Below are positions 34,380-46,534 of a DNA stretch of 64,000 nucleotides, piece by piece. The notes beneath the pieces were generated by a model. The model had not been told where the DNA came from and made no database searches. It saw nothing but the letters and a program-made list of their open reading frames with translations. The stretch comes from Tolypeutes matacus. Its lineage: Eukaryota; Chordata; Mammalia; Cingulata; Chlamyphoridae. The DNA lies in contig JAKSZT010053769.1 of the NCBI GenBank assembly GCA_026826555.1, positions 488,439-552,438 on the forward strand, read 5' to 3'. Positions within the stretch are counted from its first letter, which is position 1. The number at the start of each line of letters is the position of its first letter. A program made the position numbers and the translations under genes.

Positions 34380-35500
34380 AAATTGTATGGCAAAATCTAG
34401 ATTTGAAATTAGGACTACCTGTTCCATCTTGCTTAAGCTGTTCCAGTTTAATATATTTTCTTTCAAGGCACACATGTTGGTTTCAAAAAGTAAATGGAAA
34501 TTCTTATTGACATTGATGATTTCTATGTAGTACAATGTATATTTTCATAATAATGAAATTGTATTCACATTTGATGGAATGAATCCACTATACTTATTGA
34601 GATTAGTCTTTGCATCAAGGAAAATGGAGTACTGATCAAAAATCAAGTTACATATTACTGAAATAAGCAGAGAAAAGGAGGCAATTAGCTTTGGGTATTT
34701 GATTCAAGCAGAATGGCATACTACTCAACTAAACAGGAATGAAGGATGGCTTCAAAACTCCCAGAGAAAGATTGTGGAAATATGGATTGAAAATCTACAC
34801 AGCCAGGCTTAATTCTGAAGCAAGTGGATACCTGGTGCATACTCAGCTGCACTGTGCAGGCCAATTTGTTTGGGTGACTATAGATTCAAAAATATGCTCT
34901 TATTTCCAATTTTTCCGCAATGTGTCTTCAAAAGAAGGTCAGAGAAGGTATTTAGAAGTTACTCTCAGATCCAGTGTAACAATTCCACTTAAAAATGTAA
35001 TTCAAAGTCTATTATCCAAAAGAAGCCCCTAAAAACTGCTATAAAATTCTAGTACTTTGGAAGTGTTCTATAGCCAATGTTATTGAAAACTACATTTAGC
35101 CGAAATCACATTTTCAATTAACTTGATAGCTTCATCATGAAAATTCTGCCAGATAATTAATGGCCAAGATGCATAGTTTGATGAAACCAAGTTATTTTTA
35201 TCAGCAATACATAAACCATGAGCTCTAATATTAATTAATAATCAAATCATTTCATGAAGCTCTCTAAAAAATGAACTAGCTCAGTGATAGGAACATCCTA
35301 CCACCACTGCTAAACAATATTTAGTGACAGACATTAAGACATTCATTTTCATATCTCCACACCAGCACATACTGTGATATATGATAGCTGAATAATTTTT
35401 AAAATTTTAATTAATACATTTATTGAGAAATTTAAATTCTTTTGGTCAATTATAGATTAGAACTCATTCAACAATAAGAGATACAAAGGAATTTCTTTAG
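33691..35500. other. mostly unique DNA
   Basis: A pure A run of 26 lies at 34357-34382, without a SINE or L1 body that I can attach to it. The 97-codon plus-strand frame at 34739-35032 is one of the longer frames outside repeats, but has no domain or signal I recognise. Nothing else is seen. Confidence 0.5.
34357..34382. repeat. A26 homopolymer
   Basis: Twenty-six consecutive A residues. Two frames reported across it on the other strand are poly-phenylalanine artefacts. Confidence 0.95.
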
Positions 35501-35509
35501 GATGATGCT

Positions 35510-36840
35510 TATTCATTTATTCACTCATTCAGTTAAAATTTATTGAGCATATAGCATGTGCCAAGTTTTGTGGATTGTGTGGAAATGAAATTATCTTACT
35601 TCCTAAAGGTCTCAGTTCAGCCTATTCCTTCTACTTTATGTGAGAATAGATTATTTAAATATTTCATAAAGAAAAGTGATTTATGAGATTATATATTTAA
35701 TGTTCTTTTGATTCCAACTAATAATTTAGCTAAAGTAAGCCTATATTTTGCATATACAAGTGATTATAAATAGTGAAATTGTGTCAAATATATGACAAAA
35801 TTTCAAAAGCATGGAAGTCATGCATTTATAGCCATAAAGGAAGTTATAAGCTACTCTATGTAAAACAGATGCATAGTAATGACAGCATAGTAAATTGGCC
35901 AGAATCTCAATCTAATAATCTCCACAGAATAGTTCTTATCTATAGGTGAAAATTTAATTCAGAGATGTTTAATTCAATCAAATTAAATATTTATATATCT
36001 ACTTTATACAAAGCACTTTTCTAGGTATTATGATGGACACATGCCATATCTTTCAGTCTTTACTCTCAAGCAGTTAATTGAAACTAATGTTTACAGGGAC
36101 TAAAACTATACTTTAGAAATATTCTTGCTGTTACATTTATTATTTCTGACACCCTACAATGATCCTGAAAGCTAGGTGTTTTTATCACTTATTTACAGAT
36201 GAGGATTACAATCTACTCATTAAATATTCAAGTCTATACTGACTCCATTGCTTATGCTTCCAAACCTTTCGGGGGCATGAGTGTCCTGTGTATAACAAAC
36301 ATAAAACTTAAAAAGCAAATAATAACAGAAACAATCCACAAACAGAATAAGAACAAATACTCAAATGAGAAATAATAGCTGCTATGAGAGAAATCAATAA
36401 GGGTTGGTGTAGTCAGGGGAGGCTTCAAGGTAGAAGAATTAATTGAGAAGTGTTAGGTTGTAGTTAAGGGTTACAAAGTCAGAAAAAATCTAAAGCAGAC
36501 ATAATAATAAGTGTGGTTTTTTTGAGGCACAGAATGATGCCAACTGTTTGGAAGTTCCCAAGATATTGTCAATGTACTTTTTTTTAAACAGCTTTGCATG
36601 TCAGGGTGTAGAATTCAAGCTTATTCTTGGAGCTAAATGGAACCAGTGAAAGTTATTAAGCAGGCAACTGAGTGTTGGAGGATTTATGAGATGGTGCCCT
36701 TTAAGTTTATGAAAGCATTAGATAGACGAGTTAGAAGATGATGTCAGGCTGAGTACAAATGAATTAAAAGGGGACTATATATCTGTGAAGAAGATCAATG
36801 GTACTTGGTAACTGGGCAGGGTGGAGGAAAGGAAAGTGAT
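35510..36840. repeat. ancient interspersed repeat fragments with a MIR between
   Basis: 'tttattgagcatatagcatg' with 'tgccaagttttg' at about 35545-35565 and 'aaagcacttttctaggtatt' at about 36010 look like starts of the same old family as 27868. 'agggtgtagaattcaagctt', 'gaaccagtgaaagttattaa', 'gcaggcaactgagtgttgga' at about 36606-36685 look like its distal part. Boundaries are uncertain. Confidence 0.4.
36125..36265 (-). mobile_element. MIR fragment
   Basis: On the plus strand 'gatcctgaaagctaggtgtt', 'tatcacttatttacagatga' and 'ctgactccattgcttatgct' match the inverted MIR core order. Degraded. Confidence 0.6.
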
Positions 36841-37670
36841 GTGGGTCAGGAAGCATTCTTCTGATATGGCTAAGAGTCCTGAATCCTTCAAAGGGCTATT
36901 AAATGCTCTCTCTCTTCCCCCAACATTCTGTAACATCAAGCTAGCTGCTACCTAGTTAGAGAAGAAATCTGGCAAAATTCCTGTCTACTGAAGAAGCAGC
37001 CATAAATTTGTTTCAGGTGTTTGGAGAGTATTATAGAATGGGATTAGGGGTCCAAAGAATGTTATCTAGAACGGTCAGACTAAGTGGAATGGTTCCTGGT
37101 GGTCTTGATTTGTGAGAAAGCCCTCCTCTGGCTGGAGATGGAGTAAAATGGAAGAGCTGGGCTTGCCACTATATTAATTAAGTTTGTAGGCCAAATAATT
37201 ATGCATTAGGGTGGCTAAAATATTATTTAGAATTCACACTCACTTGGAGATAATATTGCTATGCAGAATGGGAGTAACAACAAATGTGACTAAATTTCCC
37301 TTTCCTTTGCCATGATGGTTACCTAGATGTTCAGTATAATTGAGGCCTAGATTAGGAAGACATGCTATTGGGAACTACATGTAATGCTTGTTTGGATCAT
37401 ACCTAGGGATACAGTTATAGTTTCCCTCTTCTCCAGTGATGCAATCATATTCTTCTGTCTCTAGTTTTAAATCTTATTTCTTTCCCTTCCTCCCTCCATT
37501 CCCTGCCTTCTTTTTCACTCCTCCAACCTCCACACAAAAACACACATCATTGAAGAACATCATATTATTGAATCTAACAAAGAGAAGGTACAGTTCCTGT
37601 TCAGCCCATCAATCAGCATCTTCATATTACACTGGAACCAGGTGGTTGATGGCAATCATTAAACATGGTG
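36841..37670. other. unique DNA, nothing recognised
   Basis: No defensible repeat or exon. An 80-codon frame at 37436-37678 crosses a pyrimidine-rich tract (37485-37530). Confidence 0.45.
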
Positions 37671-37674
37671 TGGG

Positions 37675-37765
37675 CTAGGCCAGGGTTCTCCAAGCCCTGA
37701 CTGCAAGTTAAAATCATCTTGCATGTTTTGATTGGCTAAGACTACCTCAGGAATCTGCTGGTGTT
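37675..37765. mobile_element. hAT MITE fragment
   Basis: 'aggccagggttctccaagcc' followed by 'ctgactgcaagttaaaatca' resembles the terminus of MER-type hAT elements ('ggttctcaaccctgactgca', 'cattagaatcacc'). Short. Confidence 0.45.
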
Positions 37766-37804
37766 CAATGAGGGATGATCTAATCCCAGGTCATTCATAC
37801 TTCT

Positions 37805-37955
37805 GTCTCTCAAAGTATGGCCTGTCAACCAGTAGCTTTGGTACCATCACAAGGGAAATTATAGAAATGAAGAATCCCACCCTAGAACTACTGAATCAGA
37901 ATCTGCATTCGACAAGATGATATGGGATTCATATACATATTAAAAACTGAGAACA
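37805..37955 (+). mobile_element. MER5-like hAT-Charlie MITE
   Basis: 'tctctcaaagtatggcctgt', 'caaccagtagctttggtacc', 'atagaaatgaagaatcccac', 'cctagaactactgaatcaga', 'atctgcattcgacaagatga' and 'ttaaaaactgagaac' follow the MER5A consensus order. It is non-autonomous and ancient. Confidence 0.8.
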
Positions 37956-38099
37956 TGGTATGCTTTCAGTTACTTTGGTCATCAATTTTTTAGCTTTTCT
38001 ATTCAACAAATAGTGATGTAGGTGCTCTTTCTAATTTAGTTCACTTTTTAGTCATTCAGGACAATTCTTAAGGCAATGTTGACACTTATGACAGATTTT

Positions 38100-38278
38100 T
38101 TTTTTAAGATTATTTATTTATTTATTCATTTATCCCCCCCTTGCTGCTTGTGCTCGCTGGGTCAGCCAACCACGCCGTGCGGGCGGGCTTGCCTTCACCA
38201 GGAGGCCCCAGGAACCGAACCCGGGGCCTCCCATATGGTAAACGGGAGCCCTACTGATTGAGCCACAGCCGCTTCCCA
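38100..38278 (-). mobile_element. DAS-type tRNA-derived SINE with perfect TSD
   Basis: The plus strand shows a T run, 'attatttatttatttattca', a GC-rich body ('ccacgccgtgcgggcgggct'), and the inverted tRNA-like head ('aggaaccgaacccggggcct', 'gattgagccacagccgcttc'). A perfect 14-bp target-site duplication 'ttatgacagatttt' flanks it at 38086-38099 and 38279-38292. The intact duplication and CpG-containing body suggest a younger insertion than the other SINEs here. Confidence 0.95.
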
Positions 38279-38292
38279 TTATGACAGATTTT

Positions 38293-39039
38293 ATAACACC
38301 ATTGCTTGTGGTAAATCTATACTATCAAGGAAAATGAATTAATTGTTTTTTTTTCCACACCCTAAAAAGTAGCTCAATTCACTATGAAGAGGAGAGCAAG
38401 GCACATATTGCAAAAGATGTTCAAAGGATCTTATTTGCAAATCTAGTTCTGTCACACATAGCACAATCATGTCTGATAAAAATAGAAATTTATTTGATTT
38501 AAGTACTGATTTAAATGAACTCAGGCCTACATATTCTATCAGAAATATGTCTCAAAGTTGAGACATTTAAACTAAAAATATATATTGAAAACTTAGACAC
38601 TTGGGGGCTAGATGGAAAATGTGACTGAATTAAGGTTCTCTTAGCTACTAGAGGAAAAAAATATTTAAACATTGCTTGTGACATCACATTAACGATGAAT
38701 AATTCAGTTGGATTCAGTGTAAGAAAGATGTTTAATTTGAACCTTTTGCCACATGAAATAAAAATATGTGTCAAGGAACTCACTTTTAATAGAAAATATA
38801 AAAACCATCTTTATTCCCTAAATCAAAACATAGTAGAATTTGAAGACAAGGCATAAAATATCAAAATATATCAAATTCTAATCATATATAACAATTACAC
38901 ATATTCTTCCTATATATTCTGTTAAAATGCTTGAGTTTTACATCAAGTTGCATGTAGATATATAAGAAATATGTAGATCACAGAATAGCCAAATGTAGAG
39001 CAGATTCTAAATCATAATACCCCACATTTCAAAACCAGC
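38293..39039. other. unique DNA, nothing recognised
   Basis: AT-rich sequence. A 90-codon minus-strand frame at 38511-38783 has no visible domain. Confidence 0.5.
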
Positions 39040-40150
39040 TGCTAGTAATTTGACCAGTTTATATTTCTCTGGCATCAGCGACAGTTCTGCTAAGGTAAAG
39101 TAAATGTCATAAAATGTTTTGTTTTCCAGCAGCCATTGGCAAATAATTGGCATCTGTTTTCTGCTGTCTAGCTGCAGTTGTGTTTTCTGAAACAGTAGCT
39201 TCCATTCCTCATCTAATAATTTGTTGATTTAGGATCCTCAAGGGACCGAAAAAACTTGTTTAAGGAAAGAAAAAAAACCTGAAAACATTTGGGCTTCAGA
39301 ACCATGGATTGATTCATAATGCATTCCATCATAAGATTGTTTGGACTCATCTGTGTCTCCAAATATAAACAAGAACAGGAAATAAGTAACTGTTTTAGTT
39401 AAACCATTTACAGTGTTATTTCTCTATCATAAAGTTCAAAAGAGACAAAAGGTCTTTTTTAAACAACTTTTTTCTAATTCACCTTTTAAATACTTTTTGA
39501 CAAGAGCCAAATGAGTTAGCTGTTCTAAAGGGAAGGAAGGGGGCCTTGAGTGTAGAGAAATTGGGCTTGCATTGAATTTAAACATTTTTTAAAAGCTCAG
39601 TTAAGTGGGGGATGTGATTATTTGTAGAGCAGGAAAGGCACTTACAAATGCAACTGTAGGAGCCTCTGTTTTTAATGTTTAAGAGCAGATAAAATGCCAC
39701 TTTGACTGACTTCAGGCATTCTTCTGGCTGAGGACTAGGCCATTAATAGTCATTAACACTCTTTCAAATGTATTGCCAGAGTGGTAATGAAATCAGCACC
39801 TTCTAATTTTTATACTGAAGTTCTGCCAAAGCGCATTTGGTCTTGTCACTACATGGGGATGTGTGATACACTTCATACTTAAGGTATCAACATAAACACT
39901 GAATAAAAACATAAATCTTTCATGATGTTGGGACATGTTGCTATTTTATCGTAAATCAATATAGATCAATTATTCAAACCTAGCCCATTCTTTAATGAAA
40001 GAAGAGCAGACCAACCAGTTGCAACGCAAGCTGGGGTCTGTTTTCCCATTGTGAGTTGACCATCAGTTTGGGGTTTTCAATCAAATCATTTGTTAAATAT
40101 CAATCCTTAGAGATTTGATTCCATACCAAGTCCTCACCATTTGTCTATTA
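39040..40150. other. repeat-free block, candidate conserved non-coding region
   Basis: About 1.1 kb without recognisable mobile sequence. It has a more even base composition than its flanks and dense transcription-factor-like words, e.g. 'cagcagccattggcaaataa', 'ttgctattttatcgtaaatc', 'aggccattaatagtcattaa' and several TAAT and CATTTG cores. No reading frame of note is present. This is the general look of a developmental enhancer, but conservation cannot be tested from one sequence. Confidence 0.25.
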
Positions 40151-40384
40151 GAGAAATATCTCAAATAATCAGTCTACATTCTGGGTATTTTTTCTCCATA
40201 AAACAATACCTGATCTAAACTTAAGTGCTCATGGTCTGCAACTTTTCCTTTAAAGTAGATGGACAGATTTAGAAGCTAATGTCCCACTCAAAACTCTTTT
40301 ATAATTGGTGGGTGAATAGTTAATTATCATTTACATTGAACTTTGTAATATGGATTTTCTGACTGAAAAGAAAGATAAAACTAC

Positions 40385-40470
40385 AAAATGGAAGAAAGAA
40401 AATAGGAAAGAAGGAAGGAAGGGAGAAAGGGAGGAAAGGAGGGAGGGTGGGAGGGAGGGAGAGAAAGAAG
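40385..40470. repeat. GA-rich (GAAG/GGAG)n low-complexity tract
   Basis: Polypurine sequence of GAAA, GAAG, GGAG units. The 86-codon frame over it (40350-40610) is repeat-derived. Confidence 0.9.
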
Positions 40471-41029
40471 TCTTCCTTCTTAACCCTCACATTTGGAATT
40501 TCCCTTTCTTTCCTTTTCTTTCTGCTTTTTCTTCATTTTTGAGACATATTTGTAGGTTGAACATACTCTTTCCCTTCCCTAAGCCCCACCCCATAGCTGT
40601 GACAGGTTAGGGAAAAAATTAGCAAGGGGATGGAGACACCTATGGTCACCCCTTCCCAACAAAGAACACAGTTGCTTACTCAATACCCTGTTGTAGTACC
40701 CCTGCCCTACTTAATCTTATTCCATCCTGACCTCTTCTCTTGCCAGCCCACCAATAACACTCTTCCACAAGATAGCAACAAATATCTTGGAGGCTTGATG
40801 TATTTGGGTAGTCCTCAGAAGAGAAGATTTGTCTTATTTCTAATCTCTGTGTTTTCAAAGGTTAATCTATGATTTACAAGAACATTACACTTCCAGAGAG
40901 GGTCTAAATACAAAAGAGAAGAGATGAAGGAACATAAAATTAAACATTTTACCTTTATCTATTGCCCATTGTTGCTACCACCAATGGCCTTAAAATAATC
41001 CCTCCCTCATTCTGTTTTGCTCTGGCTAG
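40471..41029. other. unique DNA, nothing recognised
   Basis: No repeat or exon recognised. An 80-codon plus-strand frame (40630-40872) and an overlapping minus-strand frame have no identifiable domain. Confidence 0.45.
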
Positions 41030-41290
41030 AGAACTATTTATTTATTCATGTATTCATTCAACATATCATTATTCAGTTTGTGAGTTCCACACAGTATAAT
41101 AGACATGAAGATACTAAAACTAATAGTACACAGTTCTTGTCCTGTAGAATTCTGCATTCTAGAAGAAAAAAATATATTCATAAGCAATAGATTGGAAAAT
41201 TGTGGAATTAAGTGATATGAGATATGAATGAAGTCCTCAAGGAGCAGCAAGACAGAACTAAAAGGCATTTAACTATTCCTCTACTGCAAC
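41030..41290. repeat. ancient interspersed repeat fragment
   Basis: 'tattcattcaacatatcatt', 'acagttcttgtcctgtagaa', 'ttctgcattctagaag', 'gtggaattaagtgatatgag' and 'caaggagcagcaagacagaa' have the same order as the element at 27868-28984. Diverged. Confidence 0.4.
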
Positions 41291-43549
41291 TATGCAGATA
41301 AAGGCTTATATTGGCAGAGAGAATGCAGATAGAGAGCAGTCAACTTTAGAGGGGGAAGGAAACCAGTAAATTGCAGAGCAAGTGCCAGTATTTGACAAAT
41401 TCAATGGAAAAAAGCAAAGCCTTCCATGCAAAGGACCTGGTAAAGACTTAAACCACATGTTGTATTATGATTATGTATACAATAAAAGACTTCTCCTTGA
41501 AGTAGGCAACTAAACCAAAGCAGAGTAAGAGCCAAGAATCCAGGAAATAAGAATGTAAGAATTACGACCAACTTTGAATATCACAACCAACCCATATCCT
41601 TCTTATTTCCTGGAAGGCCTGCAATCACTGCTGTATCTTGGATTTCTGAAGGATATGAGAACCTTTAGTGATTAGATTTTTTTAAATGATATATTGGGTT
41701 CTATATTAAAATAAACTCTTTCCTTTTCAAGTAGATTACATGAAATTGACATAAAATTCATTGCTACTATTCTCACTTGTAAGTATTGCTTAAAGAGCTC
41801 AAGTAAAGGTTTACACATTTAAAAGTTTTTAAAATCCCTATAAATATTTTTTTTTTACTTATATATAGATATATTATCATATAAAAAGCCTACATTTTCT
41901 GAAATTTTTATTTTCTAATACTAAAATATATTTCATCCTTTGGCCCTTAACAAAGAAATAATTTCCCCCAAATTTTCACCTATTCTATACAGAAACAATA
42001 TGCTAAATTTTCTTTTTGATTGTCAGAAAAGAAAAGAGTAATATTAAAAATATATGCTAACAAAAGGACTACAGGAAATGTTTGAACACAAAAAATTTAA
42101 GGGCTCTGCAGTTGAAATTAATAAGATTTACTACTTTTATGGAAATTTTATTGTTTCTGTATTAAATAAAATATATTCGGCCTGACGAGCCCACTCCACA
42201 GACATTTTTCCTGACTCCTCTTACCTTTGATTTCAAGTATATGCACTCAACCTTGGAGTTCTTCCTTTTCTTGAGTTGCCTAAGTGAACAAATTTCAAAG
42301 AAGAGAAGAGTGCTCCAGGATAATCTTAGAGGATATCTACTTAAGTATGAAAAAGATAATACAGTAACTCTAACATATTTCCTGTAATTATTAATTATTA
42401 ATAAATAATTGACAACTCAAAGATTGGAATAAAGATGCTCCTTCCCCAATCACAAAATTCTTGCATGAATATTGGTTATATTTTAGCATCGAGTTTATCT
42501 CTACTGTCTGTGGCAAGGGAGAATGCATATAATCACCATGAATTATTTGTATGTTTATTTTTCTAAAACATTTTTATTGCTTTGGTTATACATTTTTAGC
42601 TTTATTATTATCAAGAATTACATTTTAATTTTATAGGCCTGTTTGTCTTAGACCTTATGGTCATTTTATAGGATTCGCTTCAGTTAAAATATTCACTTTC
42701 TAACTTGTTATTCAAAGGTACACTAAATTTAGAAAAGATATTTGGATTTTTAATAATATTTCTCTGTATTGTATTGACTACCTAAACACATCAATATTAT
42801 AGCAAAACCTGATGATACATGAAGATACAATAGAAAATAGATACATTTAGATATAGTAGAAATAGAGAAAGCTATTTTTCTACAAAATGTGTTTACCAAG
42901 AGTATCATAGTATGCATACTTGGAAGAATCATTGCTTTATCAGGTGACACTATTAAGAACCAAGGACTCCAAGGCCACCTAGCTAGTTAGTGAAGAACCA
43001 AGATTAAAATGTGGCTTAACAGTATTTTTCTACAGCTACCCACCTCTGGAAAAGGCTAAAACCCATTTAAAATTACCTACTTCAAAGTTTATTTGGTACT
43101 TAAACATACCCAGGTCTTTCACCATTTTCACGTGGAATTAATTTTTAATAATAATATTGTAAGCATAATTGCAAAGTGAACTAAGTTGAAGATAAAATAT
43201 ATTATCTTCTAGTTTTGAAAATCCCAAATCTTTATGGATTCCTTGAAGCTGGTTTTTAGTTTTGCATGCAATTAAATTTTTCTTTCTCATAAAATCCAAG
43301 CAGACAAGATATCCTGATAAATCTAAATGAAGTTGAGACTATAATGGCAATAATACAGGCATAGGAAAATCAGGGTCTATGTCAAATTTAAGTTGAAGAA
43401 AAAATGAAAAATTTCATTTCATAAATAATACCACTGTTTCCACAGAGGTTCTGAATATTCCAGATTTAAATTAGGGGCAGAGATTTTGTCAAAATTAAAA
43501 CAACAACAACAAAACTTCTGCTCTTCAATAGTTATGTTTTTAAAAAAAT
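41291..43549. other. mostly unique AT-rich DNA; MIR trace at 42950-43020
   Basis: 'gactccaaggccacctagct' with 'agttagtgaagaaccaagat' resembles an inverted MIR core ('caaggtcacacagctagtaagtggc'). Nothing else is recognised. Confidence 0.4.
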
Positions 43550-44490
43550 GAAAAAGCAAGCCAGGAACTGGGTGAAAATATTTGTGATACATATATCTAT
43601 ACTTTTATCTAGAACTATAAAGAATCATTCAAGACCTCTTCTAACAGCAATAACTCAAAAAAAAGTGTATGGAGGACTTGAAGAAATGGTATAGGAATGA
43701 TCAATAAGCATGTCAAAAATGTCAAGCAATATCAGTCATCAAGGAATGCAAATTAAAACCACCATGTGATAACACTTCATACACTAGAAGGACTATAAAA
43801 CTAAACAAAGAAACAAAAAGAATGATATATAGAGTGTTGGTGAGGATATAGAGAAACTAGAACTCATATATTTCTGATGGGAGGGTTAAATGGTACAATC
43901 AATTTAGAAAAGAGGCTTTATATTTTTTTATATAGTGAAACATATACCTACCCTTTGGCCATCCCAGCAATTCCAATAGAGAAGAAAACATGTTCATACA
44001 AAAACTTGTACACACATGTTCACAGAAGCTTTATTCATAATAGCCAAATGTGGAAAGCACCAATTTGTCCATGAACATGTGAATGGATAATCAATGTAAT
44101 ACTAATAAGCAATTAAAAAAAATGAACTTGATTTATGCAGAAGCATAGATGAATCTCAAAGGTATTATGTTGCACAAAACACTACATACAAAGAATATGT
44201 GCAAAGAGTAGTACAAAAGCATATGTACTATTATTTAAATTAGATAAACTTCTAGCACAAACAAATTAAACTGTATGACAGAAACTAGAACTGGGGTTGC
44301 CTAGGACTGGCAATGGAAGTGGGGCCAATGACTAGAAAGGATCACAAGAACAATTGTCAGGGTGATGGTAATGTTCCAGATCTTAATTACAAGGGTATTC
44401 ATTTATCAAAGCACATAGATATGTATACTTAAAATCTCAACATTTTATGGCATGTAAGTTAACCCCCAGAAAACAAAGAACAGAAATACA
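43550..44490 (+). mobile_element. old L1M LINE, ORF2 C-terminus and 3' UTR
   Basis: Sense L1 wording is clear: 'caggaactgggtgaaaatat', 'catcaaggaatgcaaattaa', 'gagtgttggtgaggatatag', 'tggccatcccagcaattcca', 'gctttattcataatagccaa', 'aagcatagatgaatctcaaa', 'ctagaactggggttgcctag', 'cagggtgatggtaatgttcc'. It ends near an A run at 44496-44508. Frames are broken throughout. Confidence 0.9.
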
Positions 44491-44819
44491 ATATGAAAAA
44501 AAAAAAAAGATAGAGCCAGAGTATAATTTTGGATAATTATTTTCATTATTTATTAGCTTTTTTAAGTGGCCAATGTACATCTTCAAAATATTGACTTGTG
44601 TGTGTTATTTATTGATATTCAAGTGAAAAAATTAATAGCATTCTTGACACTTTACTGGGTAGTTCCACTTTTAATAAGAAGTTTTAAATTATGCTATAAT
44701 TTAAACAGAAATGTTCATGCCCTTTTTCCACTTCCCATCTATTTTTAATTTTGTGTCTCCTCATCTTGCATGAATTATATATAATGAAAACAAAAAAGTC
44801 TTATTTTTCTTTCAAATCA
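44491..44819. other. unique DNA, nothing recognised
   Basis: Short AT-rich stretch after the L1M tail without further signal. Confidence 0.5.
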
Positions 44820-45310
44820 GTTAATTTCATCAGCTATTCAAAAAAATGTTAAGCACTTTATATTTAACCATAGTCCAGAATAAGACACATGCATTCCCTT
44901 CGACAGGGTTACATGTTTAGTGAGGTAAACAAGAAAATAAAAATTATAACAGAGTAAGCGATATGATCAGGTTAGATGATGCTCTATTGAGGGAAGGGTT
45001 TGATGATAATAATAGATGATCTAGGGTCACCCATGATGCCATATTGAGTTATGTGGCATGTATTCTAAGGTCTTTGGCAAACTGTTGGCAGTCTCTAATT
45101 AGAGACTTATATGATCCCATTTGTGTTTAGAAAGATCTCTGATGTCAGCATATTTAAAGCAAATTGACTGAATTATAACTATAAGCCAACAGTGTATGTG
45201 AAAGGCTACAGCAACTCTCCAGGTTGAAATTATGGTGGCTGGATAGTAGTAGAAAGTAGAGTAGAGAGAAAGAAGAAAGATTTGATAAATACTTTGTATA
45301 CGACTTGCAT
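44820..45310. repeat. ancient interspersed repeat fragment
   Basis: 'gcattcccttcgacagggtt', 'gtgaggtaaacaagaaaata', 'cagagtaagcgatatgatca', 'ggttagatgatgctc' and 'tctttggcaaactgttggca' suggest another diverged copy of the 27868 family. Low identity; boundaries uncertain. Confidence 0.35.
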
Positions 45311-45944
45311 GTATTATAAATAATGTGAAAAACATTAGTTTCAATGGAAATTAGCCTATCAAATTTGAGGGATTTGGACCTTTGTATAGGAGCATTCAGC
45401 CCTTGAAAGATACATTTTTTAGATTAAGATTTTTGTACCCAAAGTTCCAGTTTCACATTTTTGTTTAATATGAAACTCAAAGCCTTTGTAGATGTGCTTC
45501 ATAAATTTTATGGAAAAAAAATAAGCATCATTGGAAATATTGCCTCTGATGAAAGACAAAAAAATGGTATAATACTGTTACTTTATGTAGAAGAAATACT
45601 TTTTAATGAGGTGTACTCAATATTTTGGGAGTATATCTTTTCAATGGAGTCTTAAGTCTACTTAATTTTATGTTGTAGAAGATTTTGTGATAGAAAGGCC
45701 CCATTATACTTTTGCATTTTTTTGGAAAAGTTTTTAATGTTGTTCGAACTTTTCTTTTCCTGTAGTTTAGTAATACCTTTCCATCTTTACACATATCTTA
45801 AAATTTATGTATCTTTATATTCATACATTACAAAAAATTTGTTCTATAATAATCATTCAGCCAAGTCCATAATTGCTGCAATTCTAGAAATACTGTGAGC
45901 TGAATATAAGCTGTATATAATGCTCTTTAAGGATATTTTCTTAG
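45311..45944. other. unique AT-rich DNA, nothing recognised
   Basis: No gene or repeat that I recognise. Frames on both strands here are short and AT-driven. Confidence 0.5.
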
Positions 45945-46534
45945 TTTGTAGGTTTGAATCTTTTATGTGGACCCCAGAAAATTATGTTCTTAAATTGAAC
46001 CTATTGGGAACCTTTGATTAGATTAAGTCAGTTAAGGGTCATTCAATTATATTGCTTCAGTAGAATGTAGCCCAGGGTGGGTCATAATCCTCTTACTGGA
46101 AGAAACATGCAGAGACACAGGGAAAAAAATGGCAGAGACAAAGAATCCCTGAAAGGCTGAGAGAGAAGTCCCAGAGGCAGAATGATGAAACAAAGAGGCA
46201 CAGAAAGAGGCCCCGGAGAGGCTGAAAGAGATAAGGCCCAGAGGAGAGGAGAGAGAGAGGAGCCATATGCCTGATCATCCAGAGATGAGCTCATGGAGAA
46301 ACTGAGCCTGGGGGAGAAGGCAGAAAGTGGCAGAGCCACCATTATGCTCTGCCATATGCCTGATTGCCCACAGCTGCAACTTGGTGAGACAGCATCTCTT
46401 GATGATGCCTTGATTTGGATACTTCCACAACCTCAGGAGTGTAAGCTTTTAACCTAACAAATTCTTATTATAAAAACTAACCCATTTCTGGTGTATTGCA
46501 TTGGCAGCCTTTAGCAAACTAAAACTGATAGGAA
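45945..46534 (+). mobile_element. MaLR-like LTR, diverged
   Basis: 'tgtaggtttgaatcttttat' with 'gtggaccccagaaaattatg' near the left, and 'ctaacaaattcttattataa', 'tctggtgtattgcattggca', 'gcctttagcaaactaaaact' near the right, follow the U3-to-U5 order of MaLR LTRs in plus orientation. A purine-rich middle (46110-46330) is typical. Words 'gccatatgcctgat' recur at 46263 and 46352. A clean target-site duplication is not visible, so the ends are approximate. Confidence 0.65.

Noticed and set aside
34357..34382. A26 run as the tail of a processed pseudogene
   Set aside because: I could find no recognisable gene or SINE body attached to either side.
34739..35032. 97-codon plus-strand frame in unique DNA
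   Set aside because: No domain, signal or splice context is visible. It remains possible but unsupported.
38100..38278. tRNA-gene-like sequence
   Set aside because: The tRNA-like head is followed by a SINE body and tail and flanked by a target-site duplication, so it is a retroposon and not a tRNA gene. The same holds for the heads at 6738, 10251, 17303 and 58042.
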